In this document: positions 36,631-44,652 of the stretch, piece after piece | Position numbering within the stretch: the first letter of the stretch is position 1 | How the letters are laid out: each line of letters starts with the position of its first letter | Source of the DNA: 73-13 sp035555435 | GTDB taxonomy: Bacteria > Actinomycetota > Actinomycetes > Actinomycetales > Microbacteriaceae | Length of the DNA: 64,000 bases | NCBI GenBank assembly: GCA_035555435.1 | Contig: DATMGN010000033.1 | Coordinates: 23,676-87,675 of the forward strand | Direction: 5' to 3' | Notes under the pieces: generated by a model | Told to the model about the DNA's origin: nothing | Seen by the model: only the letters and a program-made list of their open reading frames with translations | Databases searched by the model: none | Position numbers and translations under genes: made by a program

Positions 36631-36672
36631 CGGGCGAGTCTAGCGGGGCCTCGAACTCTCTAAGCTGACGTC

Positions 36673-37254
36673 ATGACCGCTTCGCATCCCCCGTATCCGC
36701 CGCAGGGCTACCTCGGCATGACGCCCGTGCCCCGGGCGCCCGAGGGCACGACGACCGGCACCGTGTGGATCTGGCTGATCGTCGTACTGCCGCTCGTGCA
36801 GATGCTCGCCTCCATCCCGCTGCTCGTGGGCATCGGCGAGATGTACACGAAGCTCTTCGGCACGCTCGACTTCAGCGACAGCGCCTCGTCGAACGAGGTC
36901 ATGCAGGGCATGCTCTCCTCCTACATCGGGCTCTTCGGCCCAGTGCTGTGGGTCACGCTGCTGAGCTACCTGCTGAGCGGCGTCGGCGTGCTGCTCGGCT
37001 GGCTCGACTGGCGAGAGCTGCGCGGCCGCGGCGTGCCGAAGCCGTTCCACTGGGCGTGGGGCTTCTTCGCCTTCACCGGCGCCGGCACGCTCGTCTACCT
37101 CATCGGTCGTACCGTCGTCGCGCGGCGGCGCACCGGCACCGGCCTCGCGCCGCTGTGGGCCGGCATCGTCGTGTACATCGTGCTCATGGTCGCGACGTTC
37201 GCCTGGACGATCGCCCTCGTCGCGAGTGCGCTGAGCGCCGTCAAGCTCCACTGA
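36673..37254 (+). CDS. Four-helix membrane protein of unknown function
   Basis: 193 residues. After a proline-rich, cytoplasm-like N-terminus (HPPYPPQGYLG) there are four hydrophobic helices, near 30-52, 88-112, 127-148 and 162-188; the second pair is preceded by WRELRGRGVPKPFHWAWG. I recognise no domain. It lies in reverse orientation between lgt and trpA; divergent from lgt (42 bases) and convergent with trpA, overlapping its last 14 bases. Similar short membrane proteins with a proline-rich head are common in actinobacteria. Function unknown. Confidence 0.75.
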   Translation: MTASHPPYPPQGYLGMTPVPRAPEGTTTGTVWIWLIVVLPLVQMLASIPLLVGIGEMYTKLFGTLDFSDSASSNEVMQGMLSSYIGLFGPVLWVTLLSYLLSGVGVLLGWLDWRELRGRGVPKPFHWAWGFFAFTGAGTLVYLIGRTVVARRRTGTGLAPLWAGIVVYIVLMVATFAWTIALVASALSAVKLH

Positions 37255-37969
37255 GCTCGGCGGCGACCCGGGCGGCGCCGGCTGCGCCGTCCCGGGCGAT
37301 CGCGCGCACGATCGCGGAGCCGACGATCGCGCCGTCCGCGTACTCCCACACCTCGGCGACCTGTGCCGCGGTCGAGATCCCGATACCGACGTACACGCGC
37401 TCGGCGCCCGCTGCGCGGATGCGCGGCACGAGGGCGCGGGCCTTCGCGTCGAGGTCGTCGCGGGTGCCCGTCACGCCCATCGTGCTCACCGCGTAGACCC
37501 AGCCGCGGCTCGCCTCCGCGATCAGCTGCAGCCGCTGCGGCGTCGACGTCGGCGCGGCGAGGAAGACCCGGTCGAGGCCCGTGCGCTCGCTTGCCGCGAT
37601 CCACTCCCCCGCGGCGTCCGGGGTGATGTCCGGCGTGATGAGTCCAGTCCCGCCCGAGGCGGCGAGGTCGTCGGCGAGGCGGTCGACCCCGTACTGGACG
37701 ACGGGGTTCCAGTACGTCATGACGTAGACGGGTGCGGCGGAGTGTTCGCGGAGCGCCCGCACGGCCTCGAAGACGTGCGGGAGTCGGAACCCGGCGTCCA
37801 GCGCTGCGTTCGCCGCCTCCTGGATGACCGGGCCGTCCATGACGGGATCGGAGTACGGGACGCCGAACTCGATCGCCGTGACGCCGTTGTCGAGCAGGGC
37901 GAGCGCGGCATCGACGCTGCCGCGCAGGTCGGGGAAGCCGACCGGGAGATAGCCGACGAGCTCGTTCAT
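37241..37969 (-). CDS. trpA: Tryptophan synthase alpha chain
   Basis: Cleaves indole-3-glycerol phosphate and passes indole to TrpB through a tunnel. 242 residues, close to the usual 265 but slightly short at the N-terminus. Motifs: the catalytic Glu at EFGVPYSDPVMDGPVIQ, the second catalytic Asp in VYVMTYWNPVVQYG/DITPD, and the phosphate-binding GIGISTAAQVAE and ADGAIVGSAIV. The start ATG overlaps the trpB stop (ATGA). The last 14 bases overlap the convergent membrane gene. Confidence 0.96.
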   Translation of the reverse strand: MNELVGYLPVGFPDLRGSVDAALALLDNGVTAIEFGVPYSDPVMDGPVIQEAANAALDAGFRLPHVFEAVRALREHSAAPVYVMTYWNPVVQYGVDRLADDLAASGGTGLITPDITPDAAGEWIAASERTGLDRVFLAAPTSTPQRLQLIAEASRGWVYAVSTMGVTGTRDDLDAKARALVPRIRAAGAERVYVGIGISTAAQVAEVWEYADGAIVGSAIVRAIARDGAAGAARVAAELSGA

Positions 37970-39174
37970 CCGACGGCCCCCTCATCGAAGAGCTCGAACC
38001 ATTGGCCGGCGGTCGTCATGTCCTTGTCGCCGCGCCCCGACAGGTTCACGAGGATGATCGCGTCCGGGCCGAGCTCCTGGCCGACCCGGATGGCGCCTGC
38101 GAGCGCGTGCGCGGACTCGATCGCGGGGATGATGCCCTCGGTGCGGGACAGCAGGCGCAGGGCCTCCATCGCCTCGGCATCGGTCGCCGGCAGGTACTCG
38201 GCGCGGCCGATGTCGGCGAGCCACGCGTGCTCCGGCCCGACGCCCGGATAGTCGAGGCCCGCGCTGATCGAATGCGACTCGACCGTCTGCCCGTCCTCGT
38301 CCTGGAGCACGTAGGTCCGGGCGCCGTGCAGCACACCGGGCCGCCCGCGTTCGATCGAAGCCGCATGCTTGGGGGTGTCGACGCCGTCGCCGGCCGCCTC
38401 GTAGCCGATGAGTCGGACGCCGGGATCGTCGAGGAACGCGTCGAAGATGCCGATCGCGTTCGATCCGCCGCCAACGCACGCCGCGACGACGTCGGGCAGG
38501 CGACCCGTGAGCTGCAGCACCTGCTCGCGCGCCTCCTCGCCGATGATCTTCTGGAAGTCGCGGACCATCGCCGGGAAGGGGTGCGGTCCCGCGGCGGTGC
38601 CGAAGATGTAGTTGGTCGTGTCGACGCTCGCGACCCAGTCGCGGTACGCCTCGTTGATCGCGTCCTTGAGCGTGCGGCTGCCCGTCGTCACGGGGACCAC
38701 CTCGGCGCCGAGGAGTCGCATGCGCGCGACGTTGAGCGCCTGGCGCTGCGTGTCGACCTCGCCCATGTAGATCGTGCATTCGAAGCCGAAGAGCGCCGCC
38801 GCGGTCGCGGTCGCGACACCGTGCTGGCCCGCGCCCGTCTCCGCGATCACCCGCGTCTTGCCGAGCCGCTTCGTCAGCAGCGCCTGGCCCAGCACGTTGT
38901 TGATCTTGTGGGAGCCCGTGTGGTTGAGGTCCTCGCGCTTGAGGATGATGCGGGCGCCACCCGCGTGCTGCGCGAATCGCGGCACCTCGGTGATGATCGA
39001 CGGCCGACCGGTGTAGTGCTCGTGCAGCTGCGCGAGCTCCGCCTGCGCCGCCGGGTCGACACGCATCGCCTCGTAGCCCTCGGTCAGCTCGTCGATCGCC
39101 GCGATGAGCGACTCGGGCATGTAGCGCCCGCCGTACTCGCCGAAGAACGGCCCCCGCTCGTCCCTGAGTCCCAT
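37966..39174 (-). CDS. trpB: Tryptophan synthase beta chain
   Basis: PLP-dependent condensation of indole with serine to give tryptophan. 402 residues from ATG 39174 (MGLRDERGPFFGEYGGRYMPE). The PLP lysine is in LNHTGSHKINN, the phosphate-binding glycine loop is CVGGGSNAIGIF, and the indole/allosteric residues in VIAETGAGQHG are present, so this is the TrpB1 type that pairs with TrpA. One base separates it from the trpC stop; it overlaps trpA by four bases. Confidence 0.98.
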   Translation of the reverse strand: MGLRDERGPFFGEYGGRYMPESLIAAIDELTEGYEAMRVDPAAQAELAQLHEHYTGRPSIITEVPRFAQHAGGARIILKREDLNHTGSHKINNVLGQALLTKRLGKTRVIAETGAGQHGVATATAAALFGFECTIYMGEVDTQRQALNVARMRLLGAEVVPVTTGSRTLKDAINEAYRDWVASVDTTNYIFGTAAGPHPFPAMVRDFQKIIGEEAREQVLQLTGRLPDVVAACVGGGSNAIGIFDAFLDDPGVRLIGYEAAGDGVDTPKHAASIERGRPGVLHGARTYVLQDEDGQTVESHSISAGLDYPGVGPEHAWLADIGRAEYLPATDAEAMEALRLLSRTEGIIPAIESAHALAGAIRVGQELGPDAIILVNLSGRGDKDMTTAGQWFELFDEGAVG

Positions 39175-39175
39175 C

Positions 39176-39961
39176 TCACGCCTCCATGAAGGATCTGACC
39201 GCGCCGGCGGGGTCGCCGCCCGTGACGAGCGCCTCGCCGACGAGGACGGCGTCGGCGCCGGCGGCCCGGTAGAACGCGACGTCGTCCGCGGTCCTGACCG
39301 CCGACTCGGCGACGCGGATCGCATCGGGCGGGAATGCGTCGGCGAGCCGGCCGAACAGCTCGCGGTCGAGCTCGAACGTGCGCAGGTCCCGCGCGTTGAC
39401 GCCGACGAGAGCCGCCCCGATGTCGGCGGCGCGCTCGAGCTCATCGGCGTCGTGCGCCTCCACGAGCGGCGTCATGCCGAGCTCGCGGATGAAGTCGTGG
39501 AGTCGTGCGAGCGTCGGCTGGTCGAGCGCGGCGACGATGAGCAGCACGAGGTCCGCCCCCGCGGCGCGCGCCTCGAGCACCTGATACTCGTTGCCGATGA
39601 AGTCCTTGCGCAGTAGCGGCACCTCGACCGCGTCGCGCACCGCACGCAGGTCGTCGAGCGAGCCGCCGAAGCGCCGTGACTCGGTCAGCACGCTGATCGC
39701 GCTCGCGCCCCCGTCCGCATACTCGCGCGCGAGCACCGCGGGGTCCGGGATCGAGGCGAGGGAGCCGCGCGAAGGGCTCGCGCGCTTGATCTCCGCGATG
39801 ACGTGCACCTGCTCGCGCGCCGCGAGTGCCGCGAGCGCATCGTGCGCGGGGGCGGCGTCGGTCGCGAGCGACTCGATGGCGCGCAGGGGGACGCGGTTCG
39901 CGCGCTCCGTGGCATCCTCGATCGCCCCGGCGAGGAGTCCCGCCAGCAGGCCTTCGGTCAT
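39176..39961 (-). CDS. trpC: Indole-3-glycerol-phosphate synthase
   Basis: Closes the indole ring of 1-(2-carboxyphenylamino)-1-deoxyribulose phosphate. 261 residues, a TIM barrel: VIAEIKRASPSRG with the catalytic Lys, VLTESRRFGG, LLRKDFIGNEYQV, and VGVNARDLRTFELD, plus AVLVGEALV near the C-terminus. The start is the ATG at 39961 (MTEGLLAGLLAGAIED); 13 more codons are open upstream but would overlap the small membrane gene. No TrpF (PRAI) is in the cluster, so isomerase function is presumably supplied by PriA-type HisA encoded elsewhere, as in other actinobacteria. Confidence 0.97.
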   Translation of the reverse strand: MTEGLLAGLLAGAIEDATERANRVPLRAIESLATDAAPAHDALAALAAREQVHVIAEIKRASPSRGSLASIPDPAVLAREYADGGASAISVLTESRRFGGSLDDLRAVRDAVEVPLLRKDFIGNEYQVLEARAAGADLVLLIVAALDQPTLARLHDFIRELGMTPLVEAHDADELERAADIGAALVGVNARDLRTFELDRELFGRLADAFPPDAIRVAESAVRTADDVAFYRAAGADAVLVGEALVTGGDPAGAVRSFMEA

Positions 39962-39965
39962 GGTC

Positions 39966-40208
39966 TTAGTGCTTCGACTTGACCTTGGCGCCGCCGACAC
40001 CGTAGCCGGCCGCCTTCATGACCCAGCCGACGATCGCCCCCACGAGGATCAGCGCGGCAGAGGCCCACACGAGCCACTGGGTGCCGAGGCCCTCGGCCGC
40101 GAACCAGAACGCGAACGTCCCGATGACGAACGCGATCAGCATGATCGTCACGGCGGTCCAAGCGGCCGGCGAGTTGCCGTGACCCGGGTCGTTTGCTTCG
40201 TCGGTCAT
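39966..40208 (-). CDS. Small membrane protein, DUF6704-like, in trp operon
   Basis: 80 residues with an HGNSPAAWTAVTIML N-terminal motif and two hydrophobic helices (about 16-38 and 45-66), ending in a Lys-rich tail. The HGxxPAAWTAV signature is typical of the actinobacterial DUF6704 family found between trpE and trpC. It sits four bases from trpC and ten from the next small gene, in the middle of the trp operon. No function is established; a role linked to tryptophan or chorismate metabolism is inference from position only. Confidence 0.8.
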   Translation of the reverse strand: MTDEANDPGHGNSPAAWTAVTIMLIAFVIGTFAFWFAAEGLGTQWLVWASAALILVGAIVGWVMKAAGYGVGGAKVKSKH

Positions 40209-40218
40209 GCAAGCGATC

Positions 40219-40386
40219 CTAGTCGTTCGTCGGGTCCTCGCCCGCGCTCAGCGCGTCCCAGGTGTCGCGCGGGTCGTCGGCGCCGTCGCGCTGCCGGACG
40301 CGGCGACGCTTCGCGGCGGCCCACAGGTACCAGGCGAGGAAGGCGGCGACGACGATCGGCGCCGCGATGACGAACCAGAGGTCCAT
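40219..40386 (-). CDS. Small single-pass membrane protein in trp operon
   Basis: 55 residues, start ATG 40386. One N-terminal membrane helix (LWFVIAAPIVVAAFLAWYLW) is followed by a basic patch KRRRVRQR and an acidic C-terminal end (DDPRDTWDALSAGEDPTND). No family is recognised. Ten bases from each neighbour (trpE upstream, the DUF6704-like gene downstream), so part of the trp transcript. It occupies the place where other actinobacteria carry a larger trp-associated membrane protein. Confidence 0.68.
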   Translation of the reverse strand: MDLWFVIAAPIVVAAFLAWYLWAAAKRRRVRQRDGADDPRDTWDALSAGEDPTND

Positions 40387-40396
40387 GCGCCGAAGC

Positions 40397-41923
40397 CTAC
40401 GCGCGGCCGCGGCGCAGGGCGTTCGCGATCGCGATCGCGCGCAGCGGTGCCGCCGACTTGTTGACGGTCTCCTGGTGCTCCGTCGCGGGGTCGGAGTCGG
40501 CGACGAGACCGGCGCCGGCCTGCACCGTCGCAACCCCATCACGGATTACCGCGGTCCGGATCGCGATCGCGAGGTCCGCGTCCCCCGCGAGATCGAAGTA
40601 TCCGACGACGCCGCCGTACACGCCGCGCGCGGTCGGCTCGAGCTCGTCGATGATCTCCAGCGCGCGCGGCTTCGGGGCGCCGCTCAGCGTGCCCGCGGGG
40701 AAGGTCGCGCGGAAGACGTCGATGGGCGTCGCGTCGTCGCGCATCGTGCCCTCGACCGTGCTCACGATGTGCATGATGTGGCTGAAGCGCTCGACGACCA
40801 TGAACTCCGTCACCTCGACACTGCCCGGCACCGCCTGCTTCGACACGTCGTTGCGGGCCAGGTCCACGAGCATGAGGTGCTCGGCGCGCTCCTTCGGATC
40901 CGCGAGCAGCTCCTCGCCGAGCGCGGCGTCCGCCTCCGGCGACTCGCCACGAGGTCGCGAGCCCGCGATCGGATGCATCGTGATGTGGCCGTCTGCGACC
41001 TTGACGAGCGCCTCGGGGCTCGAGCCGACGATCGCGTACGGCGAGCCCGACGTGTCGGCGAGCGACAGGAGATACATGTACGGCGACGGGTTCAGCGCGC
41101 GCAGCACCCGGTAGACGTCGAGCGGATCGGCCTCGCACTCGGCGTCGAAGCGCTGCGAGATGACGACCTGGAACACGTCGCCGTCACGCACGAACTCCTT
41201 CGAGCGCACGACCGCCGCTTCGTAGTCGGCCCGCGAGCCGCGCGGGCGCGCCGCCGGCGGCGTCGCGAGATCGATCGTCGCGACGTCCGGCGTGCTCGGT
41301 CGCGCGAGGTCCGTCTCGAGCCCGTCCAGGCGTGACTGGGCGTCGGCCCAGAGCGTGTCGGGGTCGACCTCGTCCCCGTCCGCGAGCACGCTCGCGATGA
41401 GCGTGACCGTGCCGTAACGATGGTCGAGCACGAGCAGTTCGCTCACGAAGACGAAGGCCTGCCCCGGCACCGGGTTCTCCACCGGCGGGCGATTCGGGAG
41501 ATGCTCCAGCTGGCGCACGGCGTCCCAGCCGATGAACCCGACGAGACCGCCGGTGAGCGGCGGATGACCCTCGACACGCGGCGTCGACCACCGGCGATAG
41601 AGGGCGTCGAGCGCCGCGAGCGGCTCGAGGCCCACCGCATCGCCGAGCGCTCGCTCCGCCGACAGTGCGCCGGGGACCCAGACGCTCGCGTTCTGCTCCT
41701 GCGTCAGCACACCGAATCCGCCGACGCCGACGAAGGACCAGCGCGACCAGATCCCGCCCTGCTCGGCCGACTCGAGGAGGAAGGTACCCGGGCGGCCGCC
41801 CGCGAGCTTGCGGTAGATGCCGACCGGCGTCTCGGCGTCCGCGAAACGCTCGCGGAGCACCGGGATGACTCGATGCCCCGCCGCGAGGGCGGTATCGAAA
41901 TCGGCGCGAGAGGTCGTCGGCAT
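40397..41923 (-). CDS. trpE: Anthranilate synthase component I
   Basis: Chorismate to anthranilate, first committed step to tryptophan. 508 residues. The feedback site motif LLES (FLLESAEQGG) that binds tryptophan is present in the N-terminal domain. The chorismate-binding domain has FQVVISQRFD, PSPYMYLL, GSSPEALVKV, PIAGSRPRG, LVDLARNDV, and TLSGAPKPRALEII, plus GGVVGYFDLAGD. No TrpG (amidase subunit) or TrpD is in this cluster. It starts four bases after hisI, so his and trp genes appear to share one transcript; no trp attenuator can be seen in so small a gap. Confidence 0.97.
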   Translation of the reverse strand: MPTTSRADFDTALAAGHRVIPVLRERFADAETPVGIYRKLAGGRPGTFLLESAEQGGIWSRWSFVGVGGFGVLTQEQNASVWVPGALSAERALGDAVGLEPLAALDALYRRWSTPRVEGHPPLTGGLVGFIGWDAVRQLEHLPNRPPVENPVPGQAFVFVSELLVLDHRYGTVTLIASVLADGDEVDPDTLWADAQSRLDGLETDLARPSTPDVATIDLATPPAARPRGSRADYEAAVVRSKEFVRDGDVFQVVISQRFDAECEADPLDVYRVLRALNPSPYMYLLSLADTSGSPYAIVGSSPEALVKVADGHITMHPIAGSRPRGESPEADAALGEELLADPKERAEHLMLVDLARNDVSKQAVPGSVEVTEFMVVERFSHIMHIVSTVEGTMRDDATPIDVFRATFPAGTLSGAPKPRALEIIDELEPTARGVYGGVVGYFDLAGDADLAIAIRTAVIRDGVATVQAGAGLVADSDPATEHQETVNKSAAPLRAIAIANALRRGRA

Positions 41924-41927
41924 GGGA

Positions 41928-42293
41928 CTATCCTTGCGGCTCGCGGCCGAGCACGGGTTCGAGCGGGTCGACCTCGAAGCACGAGCGAGCGCCCGTGTGG
42001 CAGGCGGGGCCCACCTGCTCGACCGTCACGAGGATCGTGTCGCCGTCGCAGTCGAGTGCCGCGCCGCGCACGTACTGCACGTGTCCGCTCGTGTCGCCCT
42101 TGCGCCAGTACTCCTGGCGGCTGCGGCTCCAGTACGTCACGCGCCCCTCGGTCAGCGTGCGGCGCACGGCCTCGCGATCCATGTAGCCCAGCATGAGCAC
42201 CTCGCCCGTGCCCTCGGCCTGGATGATCGCGGGGAGCAGGCCGTCGTCCTTGAACACGGCGCGCTCCAGGACCGCCTCGATGTCCTCGCTCAT
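41928..42293 (-). CDS. hisI: Phosphoribosyl-AMP cyclohydrolase
   Basis: Third step of histidine synthesis: opens the purine ring of phosphoribosyl-AMP; cytosolic zinc enzyme. 121 residues, a stand-alone HisI (no fused HisE). It shows the zinc- and Mg-binding pattern: LMLGYMDREA, SRQEYWRKGDTSGHVQYV, DCDGDTILV and the cysteine-rich GPACHTGARSCF. ATG overlaps the hisF stop by four bases. Confidence 0.96.
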   Translation of the reverse strand: MSEDIEAVLERAVFKDDGLLPAIIQAEGTGEVLMLGYMDREAVRRTLTEGRVTYWSRSRQEYWRKGDTSGHVQYVRGAALDCDGDTILVTVEQVGPACHTGARSCFEVDPLEPVLGREPQG

Positions 42294-43066
42294 GCGGATG
42301 CCTCCCTGCGCACGATCGCGCCGGCCGTGGCGAGCTCGGCCTTGACCTCGCCGATCGTCAGAATGCCGTCGTGGAAGACGCTCGCCGCGAGCACCGCATC
42401 GGCACCGGCGGCGATCGCGGGCGGGAAGTGCTGCACCGCGCCCGCTCCCCCGCTCGCAATGATCGGCACCCGGCTGATGGCACGCATCGCCTCGATGAGC
42501 TCCAGGTCGAAGCCCTGCTTCGTGCCGTCCGCATCGATCGAGTTCACGAGCAGCTCGCCCGCGCCCCGCTCGATCGCCTCTGCCGCCCAGGCGAGCGCAT
42601 CGAGCTCGGTCTCGCGCTTCCCGCCGTGGGTCGTCACGACGAAACCCGAAGGGGTGCGAGCGGCCCGCTTGACGTCGAGCGAGAGCACGAGCACCTGCGC
42701 GCCGAAGCGGTCGGCGATCTCCCCGACGAGTTCGGGCCGCGCGATCGCCGCGGAGTTGACGCCGACCTTGTCGGCACCATGGCCCTGGAGCCGCGCGACG
42801 TCCTCGACCGTGCGCACGCCGCCGCCGACCGTGAGCGGGATGAACACCTGCTCGGCGGTCTGGCGCACCACGTCGTACATCGTCGCGCGGTCGTCGACCG
42901 TCGCGGAGACGTCGAGGAAGGTGAGCTCGTCGGCGCCCTGCTCGCCGTAGCGCTTCGCGAGCTCGACCGGGTCGCCGGCGTCGCGCAGGTTCAGGAAGTT
43001 GACCCCCTTGACGACCCGTCCCGCCGACACGTCGAGGCATGGGATCACCCGCGTCGCGAGCGTCAT
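42290..43066 (-). CDS. hisF: Imidazole glycerol phosphate synthase cyclase subunit
   Basis: TIM-barrel cyclase that, with HisH, makes imidazole glycerol phosphate and AICAR. 258 residues. The catalytic Asps are in VIPCLDVSAGRVVKG and LVNSIDADGTKQGFD; phosphate-binding GGGVRTVEDV and IIASGGAG are present. I use the ATG at 43066 since GGAG lies eight bases upstream; a GTG three codons further out would lack that spacing. hisH and hisA are not in the window. hisI overlaps its stop by four bases. Confidence 0.97.
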   Translation of the reverse strand: MTLATRVIPCLDVSAGRVVKGVNFLNLRDAGDPVELAKRYGEQGADELTFLDVSATVDDRATMYDVVRQTAEQVFIPLTVGGGVRTVEDVARLQGHGADKVGVNSAAIARPELVGEIADRFGAQVLVLSLDVKRAARTPSGFVVTTHGGKRETELDALAWAAEAIERGAGELLVNSIDADGTKQGFDLELIEAMRAISRVPIIASGGAGAVQHFPPAIAAGADAVLAASVFHDGILTIGEVKAELATAGAIVRREASA

Positions 43067-43079
43067 CGCGCGCACTCCA

Positions 43080-43919
43080 TCAGATCCTCGCGGCGTGGAT
43101 CGCCGTGACGAGGATCGCGCGCGCGCCGACCGCGTAGAGCTCGTCCATCACCTCGTTGGTGTCCGCGCGCGGCACCATGGCGCGCACCGCGACCCAGTCG
43201 GGGTCGTGCAGCGGCGACACGGTCGGCGACTCGATGCCCGGGGTGATCCGCGTCGCGGATTCGAGCTTCGACTTCTCCACGTCGTAATCGACGAGGACGT
43301 ACTGCCGCGCGACTAGGACGCCGCGGACGCGGTGCAGCAGCGTCGAAATCCCCGGGAGCCCCGGCTTCGCCGAGATGAGGACCGCCTCCGACTCGAGGAT
43401 GACGGGACCGAAGATCTCCAGCCCCTGGGCCCGCAGCGTGCTGCCCGTGCTCACGACATCGGCGACAGCGTCCGCGACGCCGAGCTTGACGCTCGACTCG
43501 ACCGCGCCGTCGAGGCCCACCATCTCGACCTCCACGCCGGCGCGCGCGAGATAGTCGCCGACGAGGTCGACGTAGCTCGTGGCGACCCGCTTGCCGGCCA
43601 GGTCGGAGAGCTCGGCGAAGGCACCGGGCGGGCCCGCGAAGCGGAAGGTCGACTGGCCGAAGTCGAGCGCCGCGACCTCCTGGGCGGCGCTGCGCGCATC
43701 CAGCAGCAGGTCCCGGCCCGTGATGCCGACGTCGAGCGCGCCGGAGCCGACGTACGTCGCGATGTCGCGGGGCCGCAGATAGAAGAACTCGACCCCGTTG
43801 CGCTCGTCGAGCACGTTGAGTGCGCGGGGATCACGGCGCTGCGCGTAGCCCGCCTCGTGGAGCATGGCGACGGCGGTCTCGGACAACGAGCCCTTGTTGG
43901 GCACGGCGACTCTCAGCAT
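43080..43919 (-). CDS. hisG: ATP phosphoribosyltransferase
   Basis: First step of histidine synthesis, condensing ATP and PRPP; the feedback-controlled enzyme. 279 residues, the long form with a C-terminal PII-like regulatory domain (about 205-279), which binds histidine. Motifs: LRVAVPNKGSLSE, RDIATYVGSGALDVGITGRDLLLD, and the PRPP loop ADAVADVVSTGSTLRAQGL. The next gene, hisF, starts 13 bases on. Confidence 0.96.
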   Translation of the reverse strand: MLRVAVPNKGSLSETAVAMLHEAGYAQRRDPRALNVLDERNGVEFFYLRPRDIATYVGSGALDVGITGRDLLLDARSAAQEVAALDFGQSTFRFAGPPGAFAELSDLAGKRVATSYVDLVGDYLARAGVEVEMVGLDGAVESSVKLGVADAVADVVSTGSTLRAQGLEIFGPVILESEAVLISAKPGLPGISTLLHRVRGVLVARQYVLVDYDVEKSKLESATRITPGIESPTVSPLHDPDWVAVRAMVPRADTNEVMDELYAVGARAILVTAIHAARI

Positions 43920-43961
43920 GGTGGCTGCCTTCTGCGATCGATCGGGGGTGGAGGACGGCGA

Positions 43962-44225
43962 TCAGAGATGTCGCCAGACGTCCCCGGGCTCGATCCCCTT
44001 CGCGAGCATGAGCACCTGCAGGTGGTACAGCAGCTGTGAGATCTCCAGCGCCGCGTCGTCCTTCGACTCGTGCTCGGCCGCCATCCAGACCTCGGCGGCC
44101 TCCTCGACGATCTTCTTGCCGATCGCGTGCACGCCGGCGTCGAGCAGCGCGACGGTGCCCGAGCCATCGGGACGTTCCGTCGCCTTGCGCTCGAGCTCCG
44201 CGTAGAGCGCGTCGAAGGTCTTCAC
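43962..44225 (-). CDS. hisE: Phosphoribosyl-ATP pyrophosphatase
   Basis: Second step of histidine synthesis: removes pyrophosphate from phosphoribosyl-ATP. 87 residues, the all-alpha MazG-like HisE type, with the acidic metal-binding helix KIVEEAAEVWMAAEHESKDDAALEISQL. It lies 42 bases upstream of hisG. M. tuberculosis likewise has hisE next to hisG. Confidence 0.96.
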   Translation of the reverse strand: MKTFDALYAELERKATERPDGSGTVALLDAGVHAIGKKIVEEAAEVWMAAEHESKDDAALEISQLLYHLQVLMLAKGIEPGDVWRHL

Positions 44226-44237
44226 CCCACCAGGCTA

Positions 44238-44259
44238 CCGGTCGCGGAGACGCGGCCGG
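44238..44259 (-). terminator. Imperfect 9-bp hairpin between the FKBP gene and hisE
   Basis: CCGGTCGCG (44238-44246) and CGCGGCCGG (44251-44259) pair except for one position, around a four-base loop. It starts 14 bases after the FKBP stop on the minus strand and may end that transcript or form a weak terminator before hisE. No T-run follows. Confidence 0.35.
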
Positions 44260-44272
44260 ATCCGAATCGACC

Positions 44273-44641
44273 TCAGGCCACGCCGAGGAGGTCGATCACG
44301 AAGATCAGGGTGCGTCCGCTCAGCCGGTGGCCGGCACCCGCGGGGCCGTAGGCGAGCTCCGGCGGGATGACGAGCTGGCGACGACCGCCGACCTTCATCC
44401 CAGGGATGCCCTCCTGCCAGCCCGCGATGAGCCCCGCGAGCGGGAACTCGATCGACTGCCCCCGGCTCCAGGACGAGTCGAATTCGTCGCCCGACTCGAA
44501 GTCGACGCCGAGGTAGTGCACCTCGACGCGGTCGCCGGGCTTCGCCTCGGCGCCGTCGCCCACCTCGAGGTCGGTGATGACGAGCTCCGCGGGCGCGGGG
44601 CCCTCGACGAAGTCGATCTCGGGCTTGGTCTTCTCGCTCAT
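44273..44641 (-). CDS. FKBP-type peptidyl-prolyl cis-trans isomerase
   Basis: Protein-folding helper catalysing cis-trans isomerisation of peptidyl-proline. 122 residues, a single FKBP domain in the cytoplasm (no signal). Characteristic residues: AKPGDRVEVHYLGVDFESGDEFDSSWSRGQ, PGMKVGGRRQLVIPPELAYGP, and the final strand RTLIFVIDLLGV. In many actinobacteria a similar single-domain FKBP precedes proteasome or his genes. It is 11 bases downstream of rpe. Confidence 0.95.
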   Translation of the reverse strand: MSEKTKPEIDFVEGPAPAELVITDLEVGDGAEAKPGDRVEVHYLGVDFESGDEFDSSWSRGQSIEFPLAGLIAGWQEGIPGMKVGGRRQLVIPPELAYGPAGAGHRLSGRTLIFVIDLLGVA

Positions 44642-44652
44642 GGTCCCCCAGC

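Noticed and set aside
43067..43075. GTG start three codons upstream for hisF
   Set aside because: The GGAG ribosome binding site would touch that start codon directly, while it is spaced eight bases from the ATG at 43066.
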